Source: Riptortus pedestris
Taxonomy: Eukaryota; Arthropoda; Insecta; Hemiptera; Alydidae
DNA length: 64,000 nt
NCBI GenBank assembly: GCA_019009955.1
Contig: CM032230.1
Span: 107,788,001-107,852,000 of the forward strand
Direction: 5' to 3'
A program made the translations under genes and the position numbers. Below are positions 22,513 through 33,563 of the stretch, in pieces; the stretch's first letter is position 1, and each line of letters opens with the position of its first letter. The notes beneath the pieces are model-generated. The model was given only the letters and a program-made list of their open reading frames with translations, did no database searches and had not been told where the DNA came from.

Positions 22513-23176
22513 AGTGGTCATACTCCATAATTGTGTCTGATGCCATTTCTAAAAATGATTCATAGGAGTATATCGTTGGATACGCCTTCACCGCTTTTAC
22601 AAGTAAAAGGGATTTTGAATCCATGAATTAATTATTGATTTGTCGCTTCAAAGTGTTCACGAGAGAGTGAGAGGTGTTCTGATTTTTTTTCTAAATTCAT
22701 GCGAAGGGTTTTCTTTTTTACTACTTTTTACTTCTTTTATTACTTTGAGTCTGGCTGTTATAATTGAGCAAGATGAAACTTGGGCTGGGGTTCATTGTAA
22801 CCATCAAGAAACTATGCTAATAAGAATGGCGACCTTCCAAAATTATCTTCGTACGATTAGTCCGAAGCATATTGACTTAGGCCTCCAATGAAGTGCTTGG
22901 TAGAGACTAGTTGGGTATTTGGTGTACAATTAATCTTTTTATTTAGTTACTACTGAAAAAATCAAATATATGCGAGTGTCCAATCTCTTTTTGAATTCTT
23001 CAATTTATCTTTATATGGTAATCATTGATATATCGATAGAGTTGCGCAAAAATAGTCCATTTCAATTTTAATTTAGTTGACTTAATGGGTTTACAGGAAA
23101 ACTTATCGAATTGCAAGAAAATGCACCAGTTGCATACTGACTCTTTTGACACAATACCTTCTCGATGCTACTGTAC

Positions 23177-23325
23177 CTCAGCAGAGTGTTGCGGTTGAGA
23201 GCCTGCATATAGTTTACGGTAGAGGTGCAGCATTTCGTTGCTGTAGCATGAAGTGTAGTTGGTCCATCCCACCTCTCCATCGCCTTCCCACCGCCCCGGC
23301 TCCAAGCAGCTCTTCGAAACAAAGC
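23177..23325 (-). CDS. Pdfr: Pdf receptor exon: extracellular hormone-binding domain
   Basis: This is an internal exon of a class B GPCR, read on the minus strand. It begins after a TTTCATTTCAG acceptor and ends at GAG|GTACAG. Its 149 bp are 2 bases plus 49 open codons. The peptide carries the second half of a hormone-receptor domain: C-L-E-P-G-R-W followed by G-W-T-N-Y-T-S-C-Y, then a helix-like stretch ending in Y-A-G-S. The cysteines, the GRW and the GWTNY pattern are hallmarks of secretin-family N-terminal domains, which bind the peptide ligand outside the cell. It ends in phase 0, matching the phase-0 start of the TM1 exon 15.8 kb downstream. The preceding exon, which must end with one base of a split codon, was not found. 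Naming as Pdfr rests on the joined downstream exons; the domain alone says only class B GPCR. Confidence 0.85.
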
Positions 23326-26046
23326 CTGAAATGAAATATCATATGTTTCCATCAACATAATATGACAACACATATATACTATTCATAATGTAAAAGAAAG
23401 GCCCATTTATTGCTTAAATTAACTTTTATTATTGATGCGATATTTACATGAGTGCTGATTGAGAAGTTAATAAAGAGAGAGCCCAGACCAAACACTTCAA
23501 ACTCTACCATCTTCATTTAGACTTTCTTGTGATTTAGAAAGTCCTGAAGTTAAATGAGCAAGTTATTCGTAATTATATCTCTACAGAGAAATGATCAAAA
23601 TAAAAGTTTTAATTAGTTTAGCTCAACCAGAATTAGTCGTTCCATTAAAAGCTGGTTCTAAGTTAAACTAAAATTTCTGAAACATGGCGTAAATCTTTTA
23701 AAACTGAAACTGTAAACAAAATTAATTAATTTTTAAAATGCAGTGGCTTTTTTAATTTATAAATTACCATTCAGAATGTATTGAATACTTTTATTCTGGG
23801 GAATCATCATTTTTGCTTATAGGAGGAAATTCGCTTAAATTAAATACGTGTCTCAAAATGGCAAATCAATGTCCATCTATTCTGTGCCTCGTCTTTTCAT
23901 TCCCATTCTAGGATTATGTCTTCTACCGGCACACTAAATACTAAGCTAATTTGAAATTTATCAACATTAATGGAAAAAAGAGCAGTTTATTAACGAACAC
24001 TTTATGCTATTTTGTCTGATCACAATCCTTTTGTAACGTGGGTGGTAGAGATTATTCCCTAAAATTTCCCAACTATATATAAATTTCTATCGCCAAGCGT
24101 GAATCTCTAGAATTAACTTGGAAATTAAAACTTAACCCTTAAATCACGTGATTATCTTGAGCCTCAGCATTTTCGGAAATGTCCGCCAACAAAATGAACC
24201 TGCATAAAAATATTCACTAAAGAATATAGAAAAAATGTGAGAAACTTTATATAAAAATTTATTGGTCCCTGTTAAATGGTCTTGTAGACCTAAGTCTGAA
24301 AGTTTGAACTAAGATAAATATAACAGTAGGGAATTTCAAATCTTATTCAAACTCAAGTTTTAAACAATATTATACTGTTAAAATATACTATAATGCTCTA
24401 ATTTGTCTCCTACTGGAATACATTACAAATAGTAATAAATAATATTTTTGATTTTGTTGGTAGTAAACATTTTTAATTAGAGTACCATTATATATAACAG
24501 TTTATATTCTACGATAGAGTATCCTCTGCTACTCATCTTCCGCCCTTGACTAATTATATTGTTTCAAGGTAGGCTTTAAGTTTTATCTTTGTGTATTTTT
24601 CCATAATTTTTACTGGGACTTTTAACTTCCGTATTGGCTACAGCAGCATGTTTATTCATTTATAAATTGTATATAATTATTATTTCATAAATTATATTAT
24701 ATAATGCCCAATTTATCTATCTATTTAAGGATTTGTTAAACATTAAGAAAATACTAGAGTCGAACCCATTATTATTACACTCAGTCTTTAGATCATATAA
24801 TTTTGTAGATAACCCGTCCCGATTAGCCTAAGCTGCAAAAAGTGGACGTTAATAAATAATAATAATAATATAATTTTAAGACCTGCTCTTTACTGTCCAA
24901 GACTTTAAAAAAGTTAAACAATTTTTTAATACTGAGATACAGAGTAATTTTAAATATAAACTGTAGAAACCAGCTATTCGTTCTCTTTTTAATTTATTTT
25001 TTTGATTCACGCAAATAGTGCATGTGAAATTTAAAGTAATATCTATAATATATTTTTATCGTTTCTTACGTATGTTTATTTTTTTAATGCTTCCTATTGA
25101 AAAAGCGTCTACATGATTAATAGTAATTATGATATTAATATATTATAAAGTAATTATCTCTAATCTGATTGATTTTATTTACGGTGCTTTCCCGTTTTGG
25201 CGTAATATGTATATTGTCTATACTTTCATACGGGAACGAAGGATTAAATTCCTTCCTCTTAACTTAGGTTCTACTGCGGGATTGAAAAGTTCCGAAGTAC
25301 ATCAGATATTGGAAATAAGTTTTCTAGTACTTCTGAGCTCGAAAAGCACTTAGACTCGGCTGCTAACCTTTTTATGGATGTATTAATTTCTCCACATTCC
25401 ACTTTTATTACACAAATATCTTGAACAGCGTTGCTCGCGAAATCGCTAGGAACTGAATAATGATGGTATTTTTCTTCGCAAGGCTTTACTAAGCACATAT
25501 TATTAAATTTCCAGCTTGCCTATATTGAACTTGTGGATTTTTTAGCCTTAAAGAATAAAAAAAAAAAAAAAGGAGTCCCCGTTCAATTCCTCTCCACTGT
25601 TCAAAATCTGTCACAGTTCTTTGGAAGGGAAATACTTAACCTCAATAATGTGTAATTTTATTTTTTGTAAGGTTATTATAAAGTCTACATGAAGAATTGA
25701 TGCAGCGGAATGACTGAATTTAAAAAAAAAAAAAATAATAATATTAAGCGGGATATTGAAGAATATGTGTTTTGGTATCAAAGTAAACCCCTACTCTTTA
25801 GAGTGTTAGTAAAGTATAAAATAGCAAATAATGACAATATCCATTCCCTTAACTCATATGTAAATTTTCACTTGTATTGAGGCATTTTCATACAACACGA
25901 ATAAAGTCATTGGCACGCAAATGTCGAAAGTGAAAACATCAAAATTTATAAAAATAAATAACGTTTTCTCTTATCTCTTCTCTACATTTTCCCGCTAATA
26001 CAAATATTAACAATGTTGTTGACGAAAATGTGTTTTGACGTGTAAG

Positions 26047-26047
<1 letters not shown>
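23326..26047. other. no gene recognised
   Basis: Presumed Pdfr intron upstream of the hormone-domain exon. A 75-codon frame at 25271-25498 (-) (M-C-L-V-K-P-C-E-E-K-Y) has coding-like composition but no family that I know. It lacks the expected W-D/C-W-P motifs of the missing Pdfr exon. Confidence 0.4.
24800..24872 (+). repeat. SINE 3' part
   Basis: GTAGATAACCCGTCCCGATTAG, AAAAAGTGGACG and an AATAATAAT tail match the 3' half of the tRNA-SINE at 41755. Confidence 0.75.
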
Positions 26048-26087
<40 letters not shown>

Positions 26088-26208
26088 ACTTTTAACGGAC
26101 CTCATTTTCGTCATCTTTTAGGTAGGATCGATTGACGTATGAGAATTATGTTCGAAAATCATGTCGAGTCAACCTCGATAGCTGATTTCCCTTAAGGTAA
26201 CTTAGCAA
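26048..26208 (+). repeat. HINE-A B-side fragment
   Basis: TA run (26049-26080), AACGGACCTCATTTTCGTCA, AGGTAGGATCGATTGACG and GCTGATTTCCCTTAAGG. Confidence 0.85.
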
Positions 26209-27067
26209 TTCTGGTCATAATTTAATAACAGCTAATTAAGAAAGCTGAAATTGCAGAGAACATCCCTTGATTAACAAGGCTCTTCATATTTTAAATATGA
26301 TTCCCAAATATCTTTTTTTTTATGTAATTTACGGAATTTACTTTCGTTAAAACCCGAGACTTCTAAAACAAAATTTCTTCTGTGTTCGCGTAGGTCAAAA
26401 AGTTGGCAAATTACACACAATTTCTTTATTGCCATACCGATTTCACATCATTTGCTTCATCATTATAAGACATTTTACAGTAATTAGCTTCTATTTCACT
26501 ACATAATCGTTCCAATATCTCTTAATCTGGCTGGAGAAAGTTGAAAGGATATTGCACCATCTGTCCAAAATCCTAATGAAGGACTTATTTATGATCTCAG
26601 ATATTACCACTTCTGTGAGATTATTCGTAATTAACAAAATAGAGTTTTAGTTTTACATAAAAAACTGACGTGGATTCCACGTGACCTCTTTGTGCCTTGA
26701 TGTGCATTTACAGGACGTTTTGCTGGAGTTCATTGAAAATTATTTCATTCGAAATTTACGCACGATATCTCCGTTCGATGCTTCATATAAAAAATCCATA
26801 AATAACAATTTATACATTTTTTTGAGATAATAAAAAAAAATAATACGTAGTTACAACTCTTTTATACCCCCCAACTAACCCTTTGTCATTTTCAACGAAA
26901 AGACGGGAAACACAACTAGCGTTTACTACTGTCCTAAATATGTCATTTCAACAGCGGGCCGTTTTGGAGTTATTAGTGGTACGAACATATGTGCAAACGT
27001 ACATGCATCATGCAAACATCGCGTCGTAACTTCTCATGATGTATTTAGGGAGGGTCAAACGGATAAA
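26209..27067. other. no gene recognised
   Basis: Non-coding; no repeat match noticed. Confidence 0.4.
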
Positions 27068-27610
27068 TCCTAAAAAATACTACTATACTACTTCTCTTTC
27101 GTACAAAGAAGTAAAATATTACAATATGCAAATAATTTTATATAAAATAAAAACAAAAAGCTTTGATACTTCAATTTCTTTTGCTACCATAAAAAATACA
27201 GTAAAACCACATAGATTATGAAATAAATTGTTTTAATGCGAAGTATTTTGAAAACAAAATCGAACAATTATAATGAAGTTTGATCATTTAAGTCAATTTT
27301 TTTAACAAAAAAAGTAATTCATTTATTTCAACTGTTTTATGTGTAATTCAAATACACACAGTCTAACCTTATATTTATAATATAATTCCTAAAACATACT
27401 GCTATACTACTACTCTTTCGTACAAAGAAGTAAAATATGTATTTGAATGACAAATAAAAATGTTAAAATAAATGAACTCCGCTTTCAAAACAATTTATTT
27501 CATAATCTAGGTGGTATTGCCGTATTGTTTATGGTAGCAAAAGAAAATTTAAGTATCTATGCATTTTTTTTATTTTATATAAAATACAAACAACAATTTA
27601 CATTAAATGT
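27068..27610. repeat. foldback structure with about 100-bp arms
   Basis: 27131-27230 and 27491-27590 are reverse complements with modest divergence (for example CAATTTATTTCATAATCTA at the inner end of the right arm). A direct repeat (CTATACTAC...TTTCGTACAAAGAAGT) also occurs at about 27080 and 27404. This suggests a MITE-like or rearranged element. Confidence 0.75.
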
Positions 27611-27892
27611 TATTTAAAAAATATATATTTAGTTAATGATCTTACTTAATTTCAACATCAATTCAACAAAAGAAACCCATCGCAAACCCGTATGAAAAAA
27701 AAAAATCGTCTTGATATTTAGTTGGAAAGCTCGTAGAAATTGGTAGGCAATTAATTACGTGAATTAATTTTTAGTGCTTCCCTCATTCAAAAATATTTTA
27801 TATTGCGACTTTATATAAAGACATGTTTTGAAAAGCCAAGGTAAAATAGCAGCTATGGGGGCCAATTCCGATTTGTACAGGGCCATTTTTGA

Positions 27893-28087
27893 AGATTTCC
27901 CTAAGGGAATTCATCTATTGAGGTTGTACTCATGACGCAATTTCCGAAAAATTCCTTCAAACGACCATCGATCCTACCTAATAGATGCCAAAAATGAGGT
28001 TCATTCAAAATTTTAAATATATATCTACATATGCCAGTTAGTGGAAAATCGGGTTAGTTGGCTGCGTAACCCTGCGTGATGGACTTT
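27893..28087 (-). repeat. HINE-A, internally deleted
   Basis: Decayed end B (CCCTAAGGGAATTCATCTAT), the ATCGATCCTACC block, a TATATATC remnant, then directly a decayed end A (GGCTGCGTAACCCTGCGTGA). Confidence 0.8.
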
Positions 28088-28147
28088 ACATTATTAATAC
28101 AATTAGCGATTTTAAGGGGTGGAACGAAACTTACGACACCCTGTATA

Positions 28148-28253
28148 TATAGGGAAATCTGCTATTTTGGTTCTATTCATGACTTGATTTTAAGACATGT
28201 TCTTGGATAGCCCATTGATCTCACTCAGGAGATGAAGAAAAGGAGATCCGTTC

Positions 28254-28320
<67 letters not shown>

Positions 28321-28650
28321 GATTGATTGACATAAATATTATTCAGATTCATTATAAATTACAGTACTAGATATAGTAAATAGTTTTCAATAAGATTAAT
28401 ATGGCATATTCTGATATATTTCAGTAACTGTTGTTCTTTCGGGTGGACAGGATGGCAGACCTGTTTGTTTACATTTGAGACGCTTCTCGTGGTGAGGTTA
28501 TTAAAATTGACTGAAAGATTTCTTATTACCGTTTGTATTTATTCACTTAACATTCACGGTGGTGTTGTGTGTACCAGTATGTTGATTGTAGAAATTTACG
28601 AGGGAAATCTGCGTTTATGCAGCCTTCGCGTGACGGATTTTTTTTCTATA
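28148..28650 (-). repeat. HINE-A, deleted form joined at the TA core
   Basis: B side to a long TA run (28259-28314), then a jump directly to the ATTTGATTGATTGA part of the long form, and end A (GCGTGACGGATTTTTTT). About 0.5 kb between core and A side is missing. Confidence 0.85.
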
Positions 28651-28847
28651 TAACAAGACTGTATATAAATTATGTTGAATGCCATTTTTTAAAGCTGGGG
28701 AAGAAAATATGGTACTTAACTTTCCCATGAGATAATTGTAAAAGGAGTTAGTGCGTTGTGCTAAACAAATGTTGATACGTTTATTTAATTTAATAGGAAT
28801 ACACGAATAGGAAGTCGTGTGGTGCACATATTGGATTATATTAGAAT
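28651..28847. other. no feature
   Basis: Short non-coding gap. Confidence 0.4.
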
Positions 28848-29580
28848 CTATCTATATATATATATAAAATTGTAACCTCTGTCTGTACATTGATTTTTTT
28901 CGCGAAATTTCACGATAACTTTTCGTTTTACATGTCATAGACACCATAACTGCATTTTGTTTATTTGGTGTCTGTTTGTTTGTTTATTTGTTTGTTTGTT
29001 TGTTTGTTTATTACCTTTTCACGCATAAACGGCTGAACCGAATTTTATGAAACTTGGTATGTATATTACTACTAACCCAACTTAGACTTTAGGCTACATT
29101 AATATCCTCTGAGACGAACAGGAATGGGGGTTATAAGGAAAGACTGAAATTAAAAATAGCGATATTTCGTTTCCTATTGCTTTTTCACCAAATATGCACA
29201 TAACAAAAGTTGTTTATTTTGTTATTTAGAGTAACTTTTGTTATATGCACTTTTGCCGTATATGGAAGCATAAATGAGTTATACGCTATAAACTAAAGCG
29301 GGAGTCCACAATTTTATTTGGCACAAAAGACTCAACCGAACTAAACCAAACTCGCTATGTGAATTAATACTAACGATTTCCTTATAATAAGCCATACTAA
29401 CATTTCTAGGGACGGGCAGGAGTGGGGGTTATAAGGGAGGCCTAAAATTAATAATAATGATTTCCTATTGGGGTTTCAGCAAATATGCACATAACAAAAG
29501 TTGTTTATTATGTTATTTAGAGAAATTTGCTCAACATTTCTTTTCAATATGAACTACCAGGTACCTCACCTGAAAAAATT
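28848..29580 (+). repeat. interspersed repeat X with GGCTGAACCGAATTT motif
   Basis: It begins at a TA run, then AACCTCTGTCTGTACATTG, ACGGCTGAACCGAATTTTAT and GAAACTTGGTATG. A diverged second half repeats GCACATAACAAAAGTTGTTT (29199 and about 29491). A second copy starts at 63779. No ORF. This type of phrase recurs in many arthropod genomes, but I cannot assign a class. Confidence 0.7.
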
Positions 29581-29846
29581 AATTCAAATGTATGTCAATA
29601 TTTTCTCCTTAATAATTCCATTCTATGCATAATGCACAGGAGACGGGAAATATGACAATTAGCAGGACAGTGAAGTCTTACATAAAAAAATAATTTTATT
29701 ATTAACAAATGCCAACAACGGGTATTAATCCTAAACACTGGAACGGGTAAATGTCAAAATATTGTGCAAAGTAAAGCCTTGCCAAAAATATACTATCACC
29801 ATTCAGACTCAAATCAATTTCCGAGTGAAGCCGGGTATCTGAGCTA

Positions 29847-29847
<1 letters not shown>

Positions 29848-29885
<38 letters not shown>

Positions 29886-29920
29886 CTCCACACACACACA
29901 TACACACACACACACACTAG
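29848..29920. repeat. TA run followed by CA-rich run
   Basis: (TA)n at 29848-29881, then CACACACA-rich sequence to about 29918. Confidence 0.95.
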
Positions 29921-29959
29921 TTATTAATAGTATGCAAAAGTATTATGATAACCTTTATC

Positions 29960-31080
29960 ATGACACGCCTCATCATAAAGGATAAGAAGGGATAGAAGAA
30001 TAGATGCCAGAAAATGAAACCATTCTCTCTCATGAAGCCGCAATAAAGAGCCTAAAATACGGCAAAGCAACAGGTCTGGATGATATCACAGCCGAGATGA
30101 TTAAACCGGGTGAAGAAATATTAAGCAAAATACTGACGGGGTTTTTTAACGGGTTGTAAGGAAAAAATAGATTTCCCTGTTGAATGGGGGAAGGTTCTCT
30201 TCCTGTTATTACACAAGAAAGGTCACTTGAAGACCTTATATATTTATAGACCGCTACTCTTGTAAGTGTGATATACAAAATCTTTGCCAAAATATTTTAT
30301 AGCAGAATAATCTCTTAAAATGAATAACACCAAACATCTGGCAGGCTTTAGAAAAGGTGCCTCAACAATAGACCATATATATTTGTAGTAAACCAACTGA
30401 TAAATCGATTTTTTCTCCTTTAAGGCCTATCCTATTCTCGGATTACAGAAAGCATTCAATTCGATCACCAGGTTATCCATAAAACATTAAAACACAATGA
30501 TACCAGCAGAAGAATAACAAACCTAATAATGAATATGTACCTATACTCACGGATAGTATTGAAGCTTCGGAACAATGCAATAGGGAAACAATATCCAAGG
30601 AAGTCAAGCAAGGCGATATTCTATATCCGAAAATATTTATAGCTGTCTTGCTAGATATAATGAGCAGCATGGACTGGGAAGGAAAATGTATAAATATTTA
30701 TGATGAGCGGCTAAACCATTTGGTTCGCAGACGACATGGTTCTAATTAGTAAAAATACTAAAGAGGTTCAGTAAATGCTAGGAAAACTAATTCAACGAAG
30801 GAAAGAAATCGGGCAAAAGTTGTATTACAAAAAATGCAAGTACATGACATTAAATAACGATGGTGAAATAGATGGCATGAAAATAGAGGAGGTTTCAAGA
30901 ACCTTGGTCAGCTGATTGCGCTGGGGAGGGCCCTGTATTCCCCTGAAATATAGAATTAATCAGACCATATATTTCAATTGCTAGTTATTCTAGTGAACGT
31001 TCTATATACATGTCTCTCTTTGAAACACATTGAAGAAAAAGAAAGAAAATTTATTTGGAGCAATACATAAGTATTATATG
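29960..31080 (+). pseudogene. RTE-like LINE reverse transcriptase remnant
   Basis: Across shifting frames the peptide reads L-K-Y-G-K-A-T-G-L-D-D-I-T-A-E-M-I-K (30049 onward), then P-V-E-W-G-K-V and L-H-K-K-G-H. Further on it gives Y-R-P-L, A-G-F-R-K-G-A-S-T-I-D, and F-A-D-D-M-V-L-I-S-K-N near 30726. K-A-x-G-x-D...E-x-x-K, G-F-R-x-G-x-S-T-x-D and F-A-D-D are RT fingers/palm motifs, and F-A-D-D holds the catalytic aspartates. The spacing fits RTE/BovB-like LINEs. Many stops and frameshifts are present, so it is an old copy. The short ORFs on the other strand are artefacts. Confidence 0.8.
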
Positions 31081-31162
31081 CAATGTGTTATTATACAAGA
31101 TTTGCTACGGAGTTATTATATATCGGTACAACCTTGGACGCAGTGTTCTTCAGTGGTAGAAC

Positions 31163-31640
31163 GCTCGGTTGCGGTCGCAATTTTTATTTGATCGTTACCA
31201 AACTCTAAATTTAATCGTTTTATGTAAAAAGAAATTTCAAGTTCGTTAATGGCTGAAATCGGACCAGGGGGAGGGGGAGGTTTAGAGGGGGGATTTTCGA
31301 AAATTCGAAAAATCTCCGTAATTATGCGTCGGATCGAAAACTTGAATAGAATCAATCTTATTGCAAATTAAATTTACTATTTATTGGCATATACATTTAT
31401 TCTGTATCTTGAATATTAACCGAGAAATTTGCATTTGTATTGTGAGTGTGGTCGGTAGAAGACGGCTATATTCGGGACTTTCCGCCGAAAGCTAGTTCGG
31501 CCGTTTCCGTAACTTTTCGTCCCTCGTGAATTGGTTTAGAGATTCATTACTACTACTGTTATTAGTAGGCAGATTTCTCTATTGTAAAACTTCACGTGGG
31601 AAATCGGCTTAGTTTACGCAGCCCATGAGTGACGGACCTT
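31163..31640 (-). repeat. HINE-A copy, short form, lacking B side
   Basis: It starts at GCGGTCGCAATTTTT just beyond where the TA core would be, and contains the GGACTTTCCGCCGAAAGCTA block, CACGTG near 31593, and end A with ATGAGTGACGGAC. Confidence 0.88.
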
Positions 31641-31890
31641 TTGAGTGTGCTGCTGATGTCCTGCCAGACCGGGCATGCTTATGTTAATAGAAACACATTT
31701 AATTTTATGTATGTATGTTATGTGTACGCTAAGGTACCTGAAGTTACCTCCAACCACTGCATATAAACTCTCCGGTCTCAGAGAGAGCACTAAGGATGCT
31801 AGAAGTATCTGTAGCGAAACGTTGTACAAAACCATAAACAGGCGACCAAACTCAAAAACTTGGATTGTAACATTGACAAGGGTCTTGTAA
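31641..31890 (+). mobile_element. possible Penelope-like 3' tail
   Basis: Its 3' part holds CTAAGGA, a GCTA/TAGC stem and GAAAC (31790-31820), resembling the motif in the two Penelope-like 3' ends but with A instead of G at core position 3. No coding part remains, so this is weak. Confidence 0.3.
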
Positions 31891-32645
31891 GTCTACGTGT
31901 TTATTGAAGTTATACCGGAAGCCGGTTGTGCTTTCGAGACGATTAGACTGCGGTGGTTTGTACATATTGAAAGGAAGACATCTGTCAGAATTCTCAGGAT
32001 GACAGCTGTGTGGTGCATCAATGTGCAAACGGCCCACGAATGCGGTTTGATGACCTGGCGTTATTGGATAAGCCAAAGTATTGTAAAGTGTGGGCCAATA
32101 ATAGTGATGTCAAAGACCGAGGTCCTTCTAGGACTGCTTCGCTGGTTAGTAAGAAAGGGGAAATATATTGTAATTGAAGTTTCCTATCTTTTTGTTTCGT
32201 TTTGGCCGTCAACTTTAAATTCGGAGACATTTTTTTCTTTCGATCTATTATTTGTGCAACCTCTAGGGACGAAAAGATACTGGAAAGGAGGGCTGAAGTT
32301 GAGCAGGAGAGAAGCTGAGGTGATTGGCTGGCTGGCTCCGTTTGATAATGTAAAAGAATGGTAGTGGGGGGTGGGATTCGGCGAGAATAAAAGAGAAGAC
32401 GTCCCTTCGGAGACAAAAGCCCCAGCAATTAGAATGTCGCTGACAATAGACCTAAACGCTTCCTTCCCGGCGGAATTCCCCTCTCACTCAGCCATAGCTC
32501 AAACATATATCTCTGTTTTCCGTAAACACTAGTGCTACATTCATCTACGCTCGTAATTGATCCTTCCCACATTTTCCCAATGGCCTCTTGGACACTTTTG
32601 AAATTGGGTTAGGTCTGGCAATGAACTAACACTCCCTGGCTTTAA
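31891..32645. other. unassigned GC-richer block
   Basis: Open frames exist on both strands (31897-32364 + and 32018-32428 -). The peptide L-R-W-F-V-H-I-E-R-K near 31945 recalls LINE C-terminal ends but is too short to call. Probably decayed transposon DNA. Confidence 0.3.
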
Positions 32646-32647
32646 AA

Positions 32648-33384
32648 AGAGGTCCGTCATGCAAGGACGGCGTAAACTAAGGAGATGATCCACGTGTGGG
32701 TATGATACACTGTTGATCACATCTCACCATGTATTTTATATTTATAAGTAAAAGTCCGGTAAATAGGGGTGTGGAATTACTGAATACTGAAAATAAGAAA
32801 GTACGAAAAGCTAGCTTAATGATCAAGTCACTAAGTAAGTATATAAAACCACACTCGTGTTGTGCAGCATCAACAATTTAACAAGATAGGTTCTACAGCA
32901 TTTTTTGATGCTCATATTAAGAGAGATACTGTGATTTCGTAGACTTCTTCGCTGGTCTGTATGTTCTTCTTCTCCAAACCGGCTTTCTGCTCCAGCGGCC
33001 ATATTGCCAATCTTCACTGCACGGTGAAATTGGTATTTTAGCTTCAAATTAAGTGGAACATATATTATTTCAACAGAATATCGTTAAGAGTTGGAGTGGG
33101 GGTTTACTGAAGTAAATATATAGGGCTGGTATACTAGTAATCATGATAGACAAAATAGGTCATACTTCTTGTATGACAACATTTATAGTCAATTAAATTT
33201 GAAAAATGATTGGTTTCATATAATTTTTGATCCGACGTACAATAATGAGAAACATATATATTAAAAATTCCCCCTCTCTAAACGCGGTTTCAGTCAATTT
33301 GATCTATAGTTTTCCATAAAACACTTGTATATTGAGTTTGGTAACGATAAGACCAAAATTACGACCGCTAGAGCGTCCCTCTAC

Positions 33385-33444
<60 letters not shown>

Positions 33445-33563
33445 TTGAATGGACCCCATTTTCGTCATCTCCAGTGTAGGATCGATGGACACTTGAAGAA
33501 AGTTTTCGAAAATCGCGTCATGAGTACAACAGCAGTAGCTGATTTCCCTAAAGGGAACTAAAA
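32648..33563 (+). repeat. HINE-A variant copy
   Basis: Decayed end A (GGTCCGTCATGCAAGG), the variant middle (AAGAAAGTACGAAAAGC), TA core 33383-33438, then the CATCTCC...GATCGATGGACA side and end B (GATTTCCCTAAAGGGAACTA). Confidence 0.8.

Larger units (their letters stand above)
7404..23176 (-). other. large repeat-filled Pdfr intron
   Basis: This 15.77-kb stretch is bounded by GAG|GTACAG at its 5' end (right side) and TACATTTCAG|TTG at its 3' end (left side). The flanking exons are in matching phase 0. I found no other Pdfr exon inside. It is packed with about 16 HINE-A copies or fragments, a Transib fragment, a LINE 3' end, a foldback element, a T-rich minisatellite and a hAT fragment. At least five CACGTG sites occur in it, most of them at HINE-A ends. 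Confidence 0.75.

Noticed and set aside
25271..25498. Candidate for the missing N-terminal Pdfr exon
   Set aside because: It lacks the W-D and C-W-P motifs of that part of the receptor and shows no matching splice phase.
32018..32428. 136-codon minus-strand frame
   Set aside because: No domain, Ser/Leu-rich low-information composition, and a conflicting open frame on the opposite strand; not enough to call a gene.
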